A stretch of DNA of 58,112 nt from Xenorhabdus khoisanae (lineage in GTDB: Bacteria; Pseudomonadota; Gammaproteobacteria; Enterobacterales; Enterobacteriaceae). The notes below the pieces were generated by a model. It did not search any database, was not told the DNA's origin, and saw nothing but the letters and a program-made list of their open reading frames with translations. Made by a program: the position numbers and the translations under genes. Positions 40,891 to 49,286 of this stretch are shown here, piece by piece (position 1 is the stretch's first letter; every line of letters starts with the position of its first letter). The DNA is taken from the NCBI RefSeq assembly GCF_001037465.1, contig NZ_LFCV01000056.1, positions 1-58,112 of the forward strand, read 5' to 3'.

Positions 40891-43800
40891 ATGCAGGGTT
40901 CAACACCTTTGAAACTTGAAATACCATCATTGCCCTCAGGCGGCGGATCACTGAAAGGAATGGGAGAAGCATTCAACGCTGTCGGAGCGGAGGGGGGAGC
41001 GTCATTTTCACTGCCCTTACCGGTCTCTGTCGGGCGTGGTCTGGTGCCGGTGTTATCACTTAATTACAGCAGTATTGCAGGCAATGGATCATTCGGGATG
41101 GGTTGGCAATGTGGGGTTGGCTTTATCAGTCTGCGTACCGCCAAGGGCGTTCCACACTATACGGGACAAAATGAATATCCGGGACAAAATGAATATCCGG
41201 GACAAAATGAGTATCTCGGGCCGGATGGGGAAGTGTTGAGTATTGTGCCAGATAGCCAAGGGCAACCAGAGCAACGCACCGCAACCTCACTGTTGGGGAC
41301 TGTTCTGACACAACCGTATATCGTTACCCGCTATCAGTCCCGTGTGGCAGAAAAAATCGTCCGTTTAGAGCACTGGCAGCCGCAGCAGAAACGTGAAGAA
41401 GAGACTTCTTTTTGGGTACTTTTTACGGCGGATGGTTTAGTGCACCTGTTCGGTAAGCATCACCATGCACGTATTGCTGATCCGCAAGATGAAACCAAAA
41501 TTGCCCGCTGGCTGATGGAGGAAACCGTCACGCATACCGGGGAACATATTTACTATCACTATCGGGCAGAAGACGATCTTGACTGTGATGAGAATGAACT
41601 TGCTCAGCATTCAGGTGTTACGGCCCAGCGTTATCTGGCAAAAGTCAGCTATGGCAATACTCAGTCGGAAACCGCTTTTTTCGCTGTAAAATCAGGTATT
41701 CCTGCTGACAATGACTGGTTGTTTCATCTGGTATTTGATTACGGTGAGCGTTCATCTTCGCTGAACTCTGTACCCGAATTCCATGTTTCTGAAAAATGGC
41801 GTTGTCGTCCGGATAGTTTCTCCCGCTATGAATATGGGTTTGAAATTCGAACCCGTCGCTTGTGTCGCCAAATTCTGATGTTTCATCAGCTAAAAGCGCT
41901 GGCAGGGGAAAATGTTGCAGAAGAAACACCGGCGCTGGTTTCCCGCCTTATTCTGGATTATGACCTGAACAATAAGGTTTCCTTACTGCAAACGGCCCGC
42001 AGATTGGCACATGAAACGGACGGTACGCCGGTGATGATGTCCCCACTGGAAATGGATTATCAACGTGTTAATCATGGTGTGAATCTGAACTGGCAGTCCA
42101 TGCCGCAGTTAGAAAAACTGAACACGTTGCAGCCATACCAACTGGTTGATTTATATGGAGAAGGAATTTCCGGCGTACTTTATCAGGATGCTCATAAAGC
42201 CTGGTGGTACCGTGCTCCGATACGGGATATCACTGCCGAAGGAACGAATGTTGTTACCTATGAGGATGCGAAACCACTGCCACAAATTCCAGCACAACAG
42301 GAAAGCGCGATGTTGTTGGACATAAACGGTGACGGGCGACTGGATTGGGTTATTACTGCAACAGGGTTACGGGGCTACCACACAATGTCACCGGAAGGTG
42401 AATGGACACCTTTTATTCCATTATCCGCTGTGCCAATCGAATATTTCCATCCACAGGCAAAACTGGCTGATATTGACGGGGCAGGGCTGCCTGACTTAGC
42501 GCTTATCGGGCCAAATAGTGTACGTGTCTGGTCAAATAATCGGGCAGGGTGGGATAGCGCTCAGGATGTGATTCATTTGTCAGATATGCCACTGCCAGTT
42601 CCCGGCAGAAATGAGCGTCATCTTGTTGCATTCAGTGATATGACAGGCTCCGGGCAATCACATCTGGTGGAAGTGACGGCAAATAGCGTGCGCTACTGGC
42701 CGAACCTGGGGCATGGAAAATTTGGTGAACCGCTGATTATGACAGGCTTCCATATTAGCGGGGAAACTTTTAACCCCGACAGATTGTATATGGTAGACAT
42801 AGATGGCTCAGGCACCACCGATTTTATTTATGCCCGCAGTTCTTACCTTGAACTCTATCCCAATGAAAGCGGCAATCGTTTTGCTGAACCTCAGCGTATC
42901 GATCTGCCGGATGGGGTACATTTTGATAATACTTGTCGGTTACAAGTAACGGATACACAAGGATTAGGTACTGCCAGCATTATTCTGACGGTCCCCCATA
43001 TGAATGTGCAGCACTGGCGATTGGATATGACCACATTCAAGCCTTGGCTGCTGAGTACCGTCAATAACAATATGGGAACAGAAACCACGCTATATTATCG
43101 CAGCTCTGCCCAGTTCTGGCTGGATGAGAAATTACAGGCTTCTGAATCTGGGATTACGGCTGTCAGCTACTTACCGTTCCCTGTGCATGTGTTGTGGCGC
43201 ACGGAAGTTCTGGATGAAATTTCCGGTAACCGATTGACGAGCCATTATAATTACTCACACGGTGCCTGGGATGGTCTGGAACGGGAGTTTCGTGGTTTTG
43301 GGCGTGTGACGCAAACTGACATTGATTCACGGGCGAGTGCGACACAGGGGGCACATGCTGAACCACCGGCCCCTTCGCGTACGGTTAATTGGTACAGCAC
43401 TGGTGTACGAGAAGTCGATATTCTTCTGTCCACTGAATATTGGCAGGGGGATCAACAGGCATTTCCCCATTTTACCCCACGCTTTACCCGTTATGACGAA
43501 AAATCCGGTGATGATATCGCCATCATGCCGAACGAACAGGAAGAATACTGGTTGTTTCGGGCGTTAAAAGGACAACGCTTACGGAGTGAGTTGTATGGGG
43601 ATGATGATTCTATACTGGCCAGTACACCTTATTCAGTGGATGAATCCCGCACCCAAGTACGTTTGTTACCGGTTATGGCATCGGACGTTCCTGCGGTACT
43701 GGTTTCGGTGGCCGAATCCCGCCAATACCGATATGAACGGGTTGCTACCGATCCACAGTGCAGCCAAAAGATCGTCCTTCAATCTGATGCGTTAGGATTT

Positions 43801-45384
43801 CCGCAGGACAATATCGAGATTGCCTATCCGAGACGTCCACAGCCTGAGTTATCGCCTTATCCGGATACCCTGCCCGAAACACTTTTCACCAGCAGTTACG
43901 ACGAACAGCAGATGTGCCTTAGTCTGACACGCCAGCGTTCTTCTTATCATCATCTGAATCATGATGATAATACGTGGATCACAGGGCTGATGGATACCTC
44001 ACGCAGTGACGCACGTATTTATCATGCAGATAAAGTGCCGGACGATGGATTTTCCCTTGAGTGGTTTGCTGCCACAGGTGCAGGAGCATTGTTGTTGCCT
44101 GATGCAGCAGCCGATTATCTGGGACATCAACGTGTGGCATATACCGGTCCAGAAGAACGGCCCGCCATTCCTCCGCTGGTAGCATACATTGAAACCGCAG
44201 AGTTTGATGAACGATCGCTGGCGGCTTTTAAGGAGGTCATGGATGAGCAGGCGCTGACAAAACAGCTGAATGATGCTGGCTGGCATGTTGCAAATGTGCC
44301 GTTCAGTGAAAATGCAGATTTCAGTGTCTGGGTGGGACAAAAGGAATTCACAGAATACGCCGGTGCAGATGGATTCTATCGGCCATTGGTGCAACGGGAA
44401 ACCAGGCTCACAGGTAAAACGACAGTGACGTGGGATAGCCATTACTGTGTTATCACCGCGACAGAAGATGCGGCTGGTCTGCGTATGCAAGCGCATTACG
44501 ATTATCGATTCATGGTTGTGGATAACACCACAGATATCAATGATAACTATCACACCGTAACGTTTGATGCACTGGGGAGAGTAACCAGCTTCCGTTTCTG
44601 GGGGACTGAAAACGGTGAAAGACAAGGATATACCCCGCAGGAAAATGAAACTGTCCCCTTTATTGTCCCCACAACGGTGGATGATGCCTTGGCATTGAAA
44701 CCCGGTATACCTGTTGCAGGACTGATGGTTTATGTCCCTCTGAGCTGGATGGTTCAGGTCGATTTTTCTAATCAGATCAACTTTTCTCATTATGAAGAGC
44801 TGAAATCGGCCGGGATCATCACTGAAGATGGTTATTTCCTGTCGCTTGCTTTTCGCCGCTGGCAACAAAATAACCCTGCCGCTGCCATGCCAATGCAAGT
44901 CAATTCACAGAATCCACCCCATATCCTGAGCGTAATTACTGACCGCTATGATGCCGATCCGGAACAACAATTACGTCAAACGTTTACGTTTAGTGATGGC
45001 TTTGGGCGAACATTACAAACAGCAGTACGCCATGAAAGTGGGGAAGCCTGGGTACGTGATGAGTACGGAGCCATTGTGGCTGAAAGTCATGGTGAGCCTA
45101 AAACGGCGATAACCGATTTCCGCTGGGCAGTTTCCGGACGTACAGAATATGACGGAAAAGGGCAGGCTTTGCGGATGTATCAACCGTATTTCCTGAATAG
45201 TTGGCAGTACGTCAGTGATGACAGCGCCCGGCAGGACCTGTATGCCGATACCCATTGCTATGATCCGCTGGGGCGTGAATATCAGGTTATCACCGCTAAG
45301 GGCGGGTTACGTCGATCCTTATTCACGCCCTGGTTTGTGGTGAATGAAGATGAAAATGACACTGCCGGTGAAATGACAGCATAA
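40891..45384 (+). CDS. tcdB: Tc toxin B subunit (TcdB/TcaC-type, SpvB-RHS cocoon half)
   Basis: This 1497-residue protein, with TcC, builds the hollow RHS shell that holds the toxin and docks on TcA. The N-terminal SpvB-like domain has SLPSGGGSLKGMGEAF, LPLPVSVGRGLVPVLSLNY and FGMGWQCGV. VCBS/FG-GAP-like beta-propeller repeats follow at about 460-640 (LLDINGDGRLDWVIT, LADIDGAGLPDLAL, YMVDIDGSGTTDFIY). The central REFRGFGRV region and the C-terminal RHS part (YDPLGREYQVITAKG, RRSLFTPWFVVNEDENDTA) complete the match to TcdB. AAGGAG precedes the ATG. An 18-bp tandem repeat near codon 92 adds GQNEYP units. The gap to TcC is 53 bases. Confidence 0.95.
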   Translation: MQGSTPLKLEIPSLPSGGGSLKGMGEAFNAVGAEGGASFSLPLPVSVGRGLVPVLSLNYSSIAGNGSFGMGWQCGVGFISLRTAKGVPHYTGQNEYPGQNEYPGQNEYLGPDGEVLSIVPDSQGQPEQRTATSLLGTVLTQPYIVTRYQSRVAEKIVRLEHWQPQQKREEETSFWVLFTADGLVHLFGKHHHARIADPQDETKIARWLMEETVTHTGEHIYYHYRAEDDLDCDENELAQHSGVTAQRYLAKVSYGNTQSETAFFAVKSGIPADNDWLFHLVFDYGERSSSLNSVPEFHVSEKWRCRPDSFSRYEYGFEIRTRRLCRQILMFHQLKALAGENVAEETPALVSRLILDYDLNNKVSLLQTARRLAHETDGTPVMMSPLEMDYQRVNHGVNLNWQSMPQLEKLNTLQPYQLVDLYGEGISGVLYQDAHKAWWYRAPIRDITAEGTNVVTYEDAKPLPQIPAQQESAMLLDINGDGRLDWVITATGLRGYHTMSPEGEWTPFIPLSAVPIEYFHPQAKLADIDGAGLPDLALIGPNSVRVWSNNRAGWDSAQDVIHLSDMPLPVPGRNERHLVAFSDMTGSGQSHLVEVTANSVRYWPNLGHGKFGEPLIMTGFHISGETFNPDRLYMVDIDGSGTTDFIYARSSYLELYPNESGNRFAEPQRIDLPDGVHFDNTCRLQVTDTQGLGTASIILTVPHMNVQHWRLDMTTFKPWLLSTVNNNMGTETTLYYRSSAQFWLDEKLQASESGITAVSYLPFPVHVLWRTEVLDEISGNRLTSHYNYSHGAWDGLEREFRGFGRVTQTDIDSRASATQGAHAEPPAPSRTVNWYSTGVREVDILLSTEYWQGDQQAFPHFTPRFTRYDEKSGDDIAIMPNEQEEYWLFRALKGQRLRSELYGDDDSILASTPYSVDESRTQVRLLPVMASDVPAVLVSVAESRQYRYERVATDPQCSQKIVLQSDALGFPQDNIEIAYPRRPQPELSPYPDTLPETLFTSSYDEQQMCLSLTRQRSSYHHLNHDDNTWITGLMDTSRSDARIYHADKVPDDGFSLEWFAATGAGALLLPDAAADYLGHQRVAYTGPEERPAIPPLVAYIETAEFDERSLAAFKEVMDEQALTKQLNDAGWHVANVPFSENADFSVWVGQKEFTEYAGADGFYRPLVQRETRLTGKTTVTWDSHYCVITATEDAAGLRMQAHYDYRFMVVDNTTDINDNYHTVTFDALGRVTSFRFWGTENGERQGYTPQENETVPFIVPTTVDDALALKPGIPVAGLMVYVPLSWMVQVDFSNQINFSHYEELKSAGIITEDGYFLSLAFRRWQQNNPAAAMPMQVNSQNPPHILSVITDRYDADPEQQLRQTFTFSDGFGRTLQTAVRHESGEAWVRDEYGAIVAESHGEPKTAITDFRWAVSGRTEYDGKGQALRMYQPYFLNSWQYVSDDSARQDLYADTHCYDPLGREYQVITAKGGLRRSLFTPWFVVNEDENDTAGEMTA
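41163..41216 (+). repeat. three 18-bp in-frame tandem repeats in TcB
   Basis: Units at 41163-41180, 41181-41198 and 41199-41216 (GGGACAAAATGAATATCC and one variant) encode GQNEYP, GQNEYP and GQNEYL. TcdB homologues, as I remember them, have one short acidic/aromatic segment before LGP-GE here. The tract is therefore an expansion in a loop of the SpvB-like domain. Confidence 0.9.
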
Positions 45385-45437
45385 AGTTCAGTGATGTCTG
45401 TTCGCTGAACATGCATCACTTTATTTAGGAATGAATT

Positions 45438-48400
45438 ATGAAGAATTTCGTTCACAGTAATACGCCATCCGTCACTGTATTGGACAACCGTGGTCAGACA
45501 GTACGCGAAATAGCTTGGTATCGGCACCCCGATACCCCTCAGGTAACAGATGAACGTATCACCGGTTATCAATATGATGCCCAAGGTGCGCTGACCCAGA
45601 GTATTGATCCGCGATTTTATGAACGCCAGCAGACAGCGAGTGACAAGAACGCCATTACACCAAATCTTATTCGCTTGTCATCACTCAGTAAGAAAGTACT
45701 GCGTACGCAAAGTGTGGATGCCGGAACCAGTGTTGCCTTGCATGATGTTGCCGGGCGTCCCGTTTTAGCTGTCAGCGCCAATGGCGTTAGCCGAACGTTT
45801 CAGTATGAAAGTGATAACTTGCCGGGACGCTTATTAAGTATTACCGAGCAGGTAAAAGGAGAGAACGCCTGTATCACAGAGCGATTGATCTGGTCAGGAA
45901 ATACTCCGGCAGAAAAAGGCAACAATCTGGCCGGGCAGTGCGTGGTCCACTATGATCCCACCGGAATGAATCAGACCAACAGCATATCGTTAACCGGCAT
46001 ACCCTTGTCCATTACACAGCAATTACTGAAAGATGACAGGGAAGCAAATTGGCAAGGTATGGATGAATCTGGCTGGAAAAACGTGCTGGCGCCGGAAAAA
46101 TTCACTTCTGTCAGCACAACAGATGCCACCGGAACGGTATTAACGAGTACAGATGCTGCCGGAAACAAGCAACGTATCGCCTATGATGTGGCCGGTCTGC
46201 TTCAAGGCAGTTGGTTGGCGCTGAGGGGGAAACAAGAACAGGTTATTATTAAATCCCTGACCTATTCGGCTGCCAGCCAGAAGCTACGGGAGGAACATGG
46301 TAACGGGATAGTGACCACATATACACATGAACCCGAGACGCAACGCATTATTGGTATAAAAACAGAACGTCCTTCTGGTCATGCCGCTGGGGAGAAAATT
46401 TTACAGAATCTGCGTTATGAATATGATCCTGTCGGAAATGTGCTGAAATCAACTAACGATGCTGAAATTACCCGCTTTTGGCGCAACCAGAAAATTGTAC
46501 CGGAAAATACTTACACCTACGACAGCCTGTACCAACTGGTTTCCGTCACTGGGCGTGAAATGGCGAATATTGGCCGACAAAAAAACCAGTTACCCATCCC
46601 CGCTCTGATTGATAACAATACTTATACTAATTACTCTCGCACTTACGACTACGATCGTGGGGGAAATCTGACCAGAATTCGCCATAATTCACCGATCACC
46701 GATAATAACTACACAACGAACATGACAGTCTCAGATCACAGCAACCGGGCTGTATTGGAGGAGCTGGCGAAAGATCCCACTAAGGTGGATATGTTGTTCA
46801 CCCCCGGCGGACATCAGACCCGGCTTGTTCCCGGTCAGGATCTTTGCTGGACACCCCGTGACGAATTACAACAAGTGATATTGGTCAACAGGGAAAATAC
46901 GACGCCTGATCAGGAATTCTACCGCTATGACGCAGACAGTCAGCGTGTGATTAAGACTCATATTCAGAAGACAGGTAACAGTGAGCAAATACAGCGAACA
47001 TTATATTTGCCAGAGCTGGAATGGCGCACGACATATAGCGGCAATACATTAAAAGAGTTTTTGCAGGTCATCACTGTGGGTGAAGCGGGTCAGGCACAAG
47101 TCCGGGTGCTGCATTGGGAAACCGGCAAACCGGCGGATATCAGCAATGATCAGCTGCGTTACAGTTATGGCAACCTGATTGGCAGCAGCGGGCTGGAATT
47201 GGACAGTGACGGGCAGATCATTAGTCAGGAAGAATATTACCCCTATGGGGGAACTGCCGTGTGGGCAGCCCGAAGTCAGTCAGAAGCGGATTACAAAACC
47301 GTGCGTTATTCTGGCAAAGAACGGGATGTAACAGGGTTGTATTACTACGGCTATCGTTATTATCAATCGTGGACAGGGCGATGGTTGAGTGTAGATCCTG
47401 AAGGTGAGGTCGATGGTCTCAATTTATTCAGAATGTGCAGGAATAACCCCATCGTTTTTTCTGATCCTGATGGCCGTTTTCCTGGTCAGGGAGTCCTTGC
47501 CTGGATAGGGAAAAAAGCCTATCGACGGGCAGTAAACACCACTACAGAACATCTTCTTGAACAAGGCGCTTCCTTTGATACATTTTTGAAATTAAACCGA
47601 GGATTACGATCTTTTGTTCTGGGTGTGGGGATGGCAAGTCTGGGGGTTAAGGCAGCAACGATTGCGGGAGCGACGCCTTGGGGGATCGTCGGGGCTGCAA
47701 TTGGGGGTTTTGTCTCCGGGGCGGTGATGGGGTTTTTCGCGAACAACATCTCAGAAAAAATTGGGGAAGTTTTAAGTTATCTGACGCGTAAACGTTCTGT
47801 TCCCGTTCAGATAGGCGCTTTTGCTATCACATCGCTTGTTACGTCTGCACTATTTAACAGCTCTTCGACAGGGACAGCCATTTCCGTAGGAACCGCGGTA
47901 ACCGTTGGAGGATTAATGGCTTTAGCCGGAGAACATAACACGGGCATGGCTATCAGTATTGCCACACCCGCCGGACAAGGTACGCTGGATACGCTCAGGC
48001 CCGGTAATGTCAGCGCGCCAGAGCGGTTAGGGGCACTATCAGGCGCAATTATTGGCGGAATATTACTTGGCCGCCATCAGGGAAGTTCTGAGCTTGGTGA
48101 ACGGGCAGCGATTGGCGCTATGTATGGTGCTCGATGGGGAAGGCTCATTGGTAATCTATGGGATGGCCCTTATCGGTTTATAGGCCGGTTACTGCTCAGA
48201 AGAGGCATTAGCTCTGCCGTTTCCCATGCTGTCAGTTCCAGGGGCTGGTTTGGCCGAATGATAGGAGAAAGTGTAGGAAGAAATATTTCTGAAGTATTAT
48301 TGCCTTATAGCCGTACACCCAGTGAATGGGTTGGTGCAGCCATTGGCGGGACAGCTGCGGCCGCTCATCATGCCGTTGGGGAGGACGTTGCCAATGCCGC

Positions 48401-48488
48401 TAGCCGGGTTACCTGGAGCGGTTTTAAACGGGCTTTTAATAACTTCTTCTTTAACGCCTCAGCGCGTCATAATGAATCCGAAGCATAA
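45438..48488 (+). CDS. tccC: Tc toxin C subunit (TccC-type RHS protein with unassigned C-terminal payload)
   Basis: This 1016-residue protein consists of an RHS half-shell of about 680 residues and a variable payload. The RHS part shows YD repeats (ITGYQYDAQGALTQSIDPRFYE, LRYEYDPVGNVL, YDYDRGGNLTRI). It ends in the conserved core RYSGKERDVTGLYYYGYRYY, then GRWLSVDPEGEVDGLNLFRM and RNNPIVFSDPDGR. The autoprotease aspartates are kept (D653, D659); the residue before the cut is Arg680 rather than the usual Leu. Residues 681-1016 are the released payload: basic ends around several Gly/Ala-rich hydrophobic segments (about 725-770, 788-831, 864-882, 895-915, 967-990) full of GxxxG steps. I see no ADP-ribosyltransferase or deamidase motif. 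AGGAA lies before the ATG, and a strong terminator follows 16 bases after the stop. Confidence 0.93.
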   Translation: MKNFVHSNTPSVTVLDNRGQTVREIAWYRHPDTPQVTDERITGYQYDAQGALTQSIDPRFYERQQTASDKNAITPNLIRLSSLSKKVLRTQSVDAGTSVALHDVAGRPVLAVSANGVSRTFQYESDNLPGRLLSITEQVKGENACITERLIWSGNTPAEKGNNLAGQCVVHYDPTGMNQTNSISLTGIPLSITQQLLKDDREANWQGMDESGWKNVLAPEKFTSVSTTDATGTVLTSTDAAGNKQRIAYDVAGLLQGSWLALRGKQEQVIIKSLTYSAASQKLREEHGNGIVTTYTHEPETQRIIGIKTERPSGHAAGEKILQNLRYEYDPVGNVLKSTNDAEITRFWRNQKIVPENTYTYDSLYQLVSVTGREMANIGRQKNQLPIPALIDNNTYTNYSRTYDYDRGGNLTRIRHNSPITDNNYTTNMTVSDHSNRAVLEELAKDPTKVDMLFTPGGHQTRLVPGQDLCWTPRDELQQVILVNRENTTPDQEFYRYDADSQRVIKTHIQKTGNSEQIQRTLYLPELEWRTTYSGNTLKEFLQVITVGEAGQAQVRVLHWETGKPADISNDQLRYSYGNLIGSSGLELDSDGQIISQEEYYPYGGTAVWAARSQSEADYKTVRYSGKERDVTGLYYYGYRYYQSWTGRWLSVDPEGEVDGLNLFRMCRNNPIVFSDPDGRFPGQGVLAWIGKKAYRRAVNTTTEHLLEQGASFDTFLKLNRGLRSFVLGVGMASLGVKAATIAGATPWGIVGAAIGGFVSGAVMGFFANNISEKIGEVLSYLTRKRSVPVQIGAFAITSLVTSALFNSSSTGTAISVGTAVTVGGLMALAGEHNTGMAISIATPAGQGTLDTLRPGNVSAPERLGALSGAIIGGILLGRHQGSSELGERAAIGAMYGARWGRLIGNLWDGPYRFIGRLLLRRGISSAVSHAVSSRGWFGRMIGESVGRNISEVLLPYSRTPSEWVGAAIGGTAAAAHHAVGEDVANAASRVTWSGFKRAFNNFFFNASARHNESEA

Positions 48489-48503
48489 CAATCATGTTCA
48501 TTT

Positions 48504-48535
48504 CCACTTTGTCATGAATGACAAAGTGGGTTTTT
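48504..48535 (+). terminator. terminator of the tc operon
   Basis: An 11-bp perfect stem (48504-48514 with 48519-48529), a TGAA loop and a GTTTTT tail lie 16 bases after the TcC stop. Confidence 0.9.
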
Positions 48536-48547
48536 CCAATGTGTGGG

Positions 48548-48571
48548 CAGAGACCCTGTACAGGGTCTCTG
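48548..48571 (-). terminator. hairpin downstream of the tcdA remnant
   Basis: A perfect 24-base palindrome (48548-48571) lies 18 bases past the minus-strand tcdA remnant. It was probably the terminator of the lost gene. Confidence 0.55.
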
Positions 48572-48588
48572 TTCAGTTAATGTTTGGA

Positions 48589-48690
48589 TCAAGAACGAAT
48601 GGTGTAACGGATATGCAGAATGATATCGCTCAGGCTGAGCAATAAGCTTTTCTGTTTACCACTGATACCGGGAAAACTTAAGGTTAATGT
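48589..48690 (-). pseudogene. 3' remnant of a second tcdA-type gene, inverted
   Basis: The minus strand encodes DTGTLTLSFPG...KQKSLLLSLSDIILHIRYTIRS followed by TGA. This matches the last ~35 residues of the intact TcA in this window (SGSLTLSFPDATDRQKALLESL and the DIILHIRYTIRS end) with several substitutions. Nothing of the remaining 2,500 codons is present; the right direct repeat begins about 60 bases away. It shows that a further, oppositely oriented tcdA paralogue was once here. Confidence 0.85.
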
Positions 48691-48747
48691 GCCTGTATCT
48701 GGCGTTATTCGGACGTCAGTGCCTTGCCCACAGGCGTAACATTTTTA

Positions 48748-48990
48748 CTTTGAAGGTATACTGCGGTCGTATCAATATCGATAGTGACTCACACATTAGG
48801 CTCATAAAATGATGTTGGAAATCTACTATGGGCAAACTTTTTGCCATTTAGTAATGTTGACCAGCATAAGCAGGTTTGTCTATGTTAAGTTCAATAATGC
48901 CAATTTCACTCAACAACACAAACTGCGTTGATCCAGCCACTTTTGATGATCTGAAGACAACACAACACAGCTACATCAATGTGTTGTACA
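48748..48990 (+). repeat. direct repeat, right copy, flanking the Tc toxin locus
   Basis: Partner of 31433-31677 in the same orientation. Differences in the well-conserved part are single bases. The copy ends at TTGTACA as the left one does, after which the flanks differ. It lies 300 bases before a tyrosine recombinase gene. Confidence 0.85.
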
Positions 48991-49206
48991 TCAGAAATTA
49001 TCCCTTGCGTACAAACTTTATTGTTCCTTATCAACGAGTTAACTAAACATTATCAATCCGTATTTATTCTACTTATTAAAAGATACATTTGAAAAAGTAA
49101 GGTTTATTGAATAAGATGGTGTGAGTAATTAGCCGTAATTTTTACGTAGCATAACCGCTAAGATGCACTTAGATTGCGTGAAAAACAAACTATTAGGGAT
49201 AATAAA

Positions 49207-49284
49207 ATGGAAATATCTGTTCCGTTCAAACTCTATCAATGGATTATGTTTTGGCGAACTGTAGACATTGAAGTCGGGAGGTAG
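49207..49284 (+). CDS. 25-codon ORF overlapping the recombinase ribosome binding site
   Basis: The ORF starts at ATG 49207 (MEISVPFKLYQW...) with AGGG ten bases upstream. Its stop TAG (49282-49284) immediately follows and overlaps the GGAGG of the recombinase gene, two bases before that gene's TTG start. The geometry suggests a translationally coupling leader. The rest of 48991-49206 shows no gene. Confidence 0.4.
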   Translation: MEISVPFKLYQWIMFWRTVDIEVGR

Positions 49285-49286
49285 CT

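Noticed and set aside
43999-44898. 299-codon open frame on the minus strand inside the TcB gene
   Set aside because: It lies wholly opposite the well-matched TcB coding frame, has a composition unlike a protein family I know and has no upstream gene spacing; it is a shadow.
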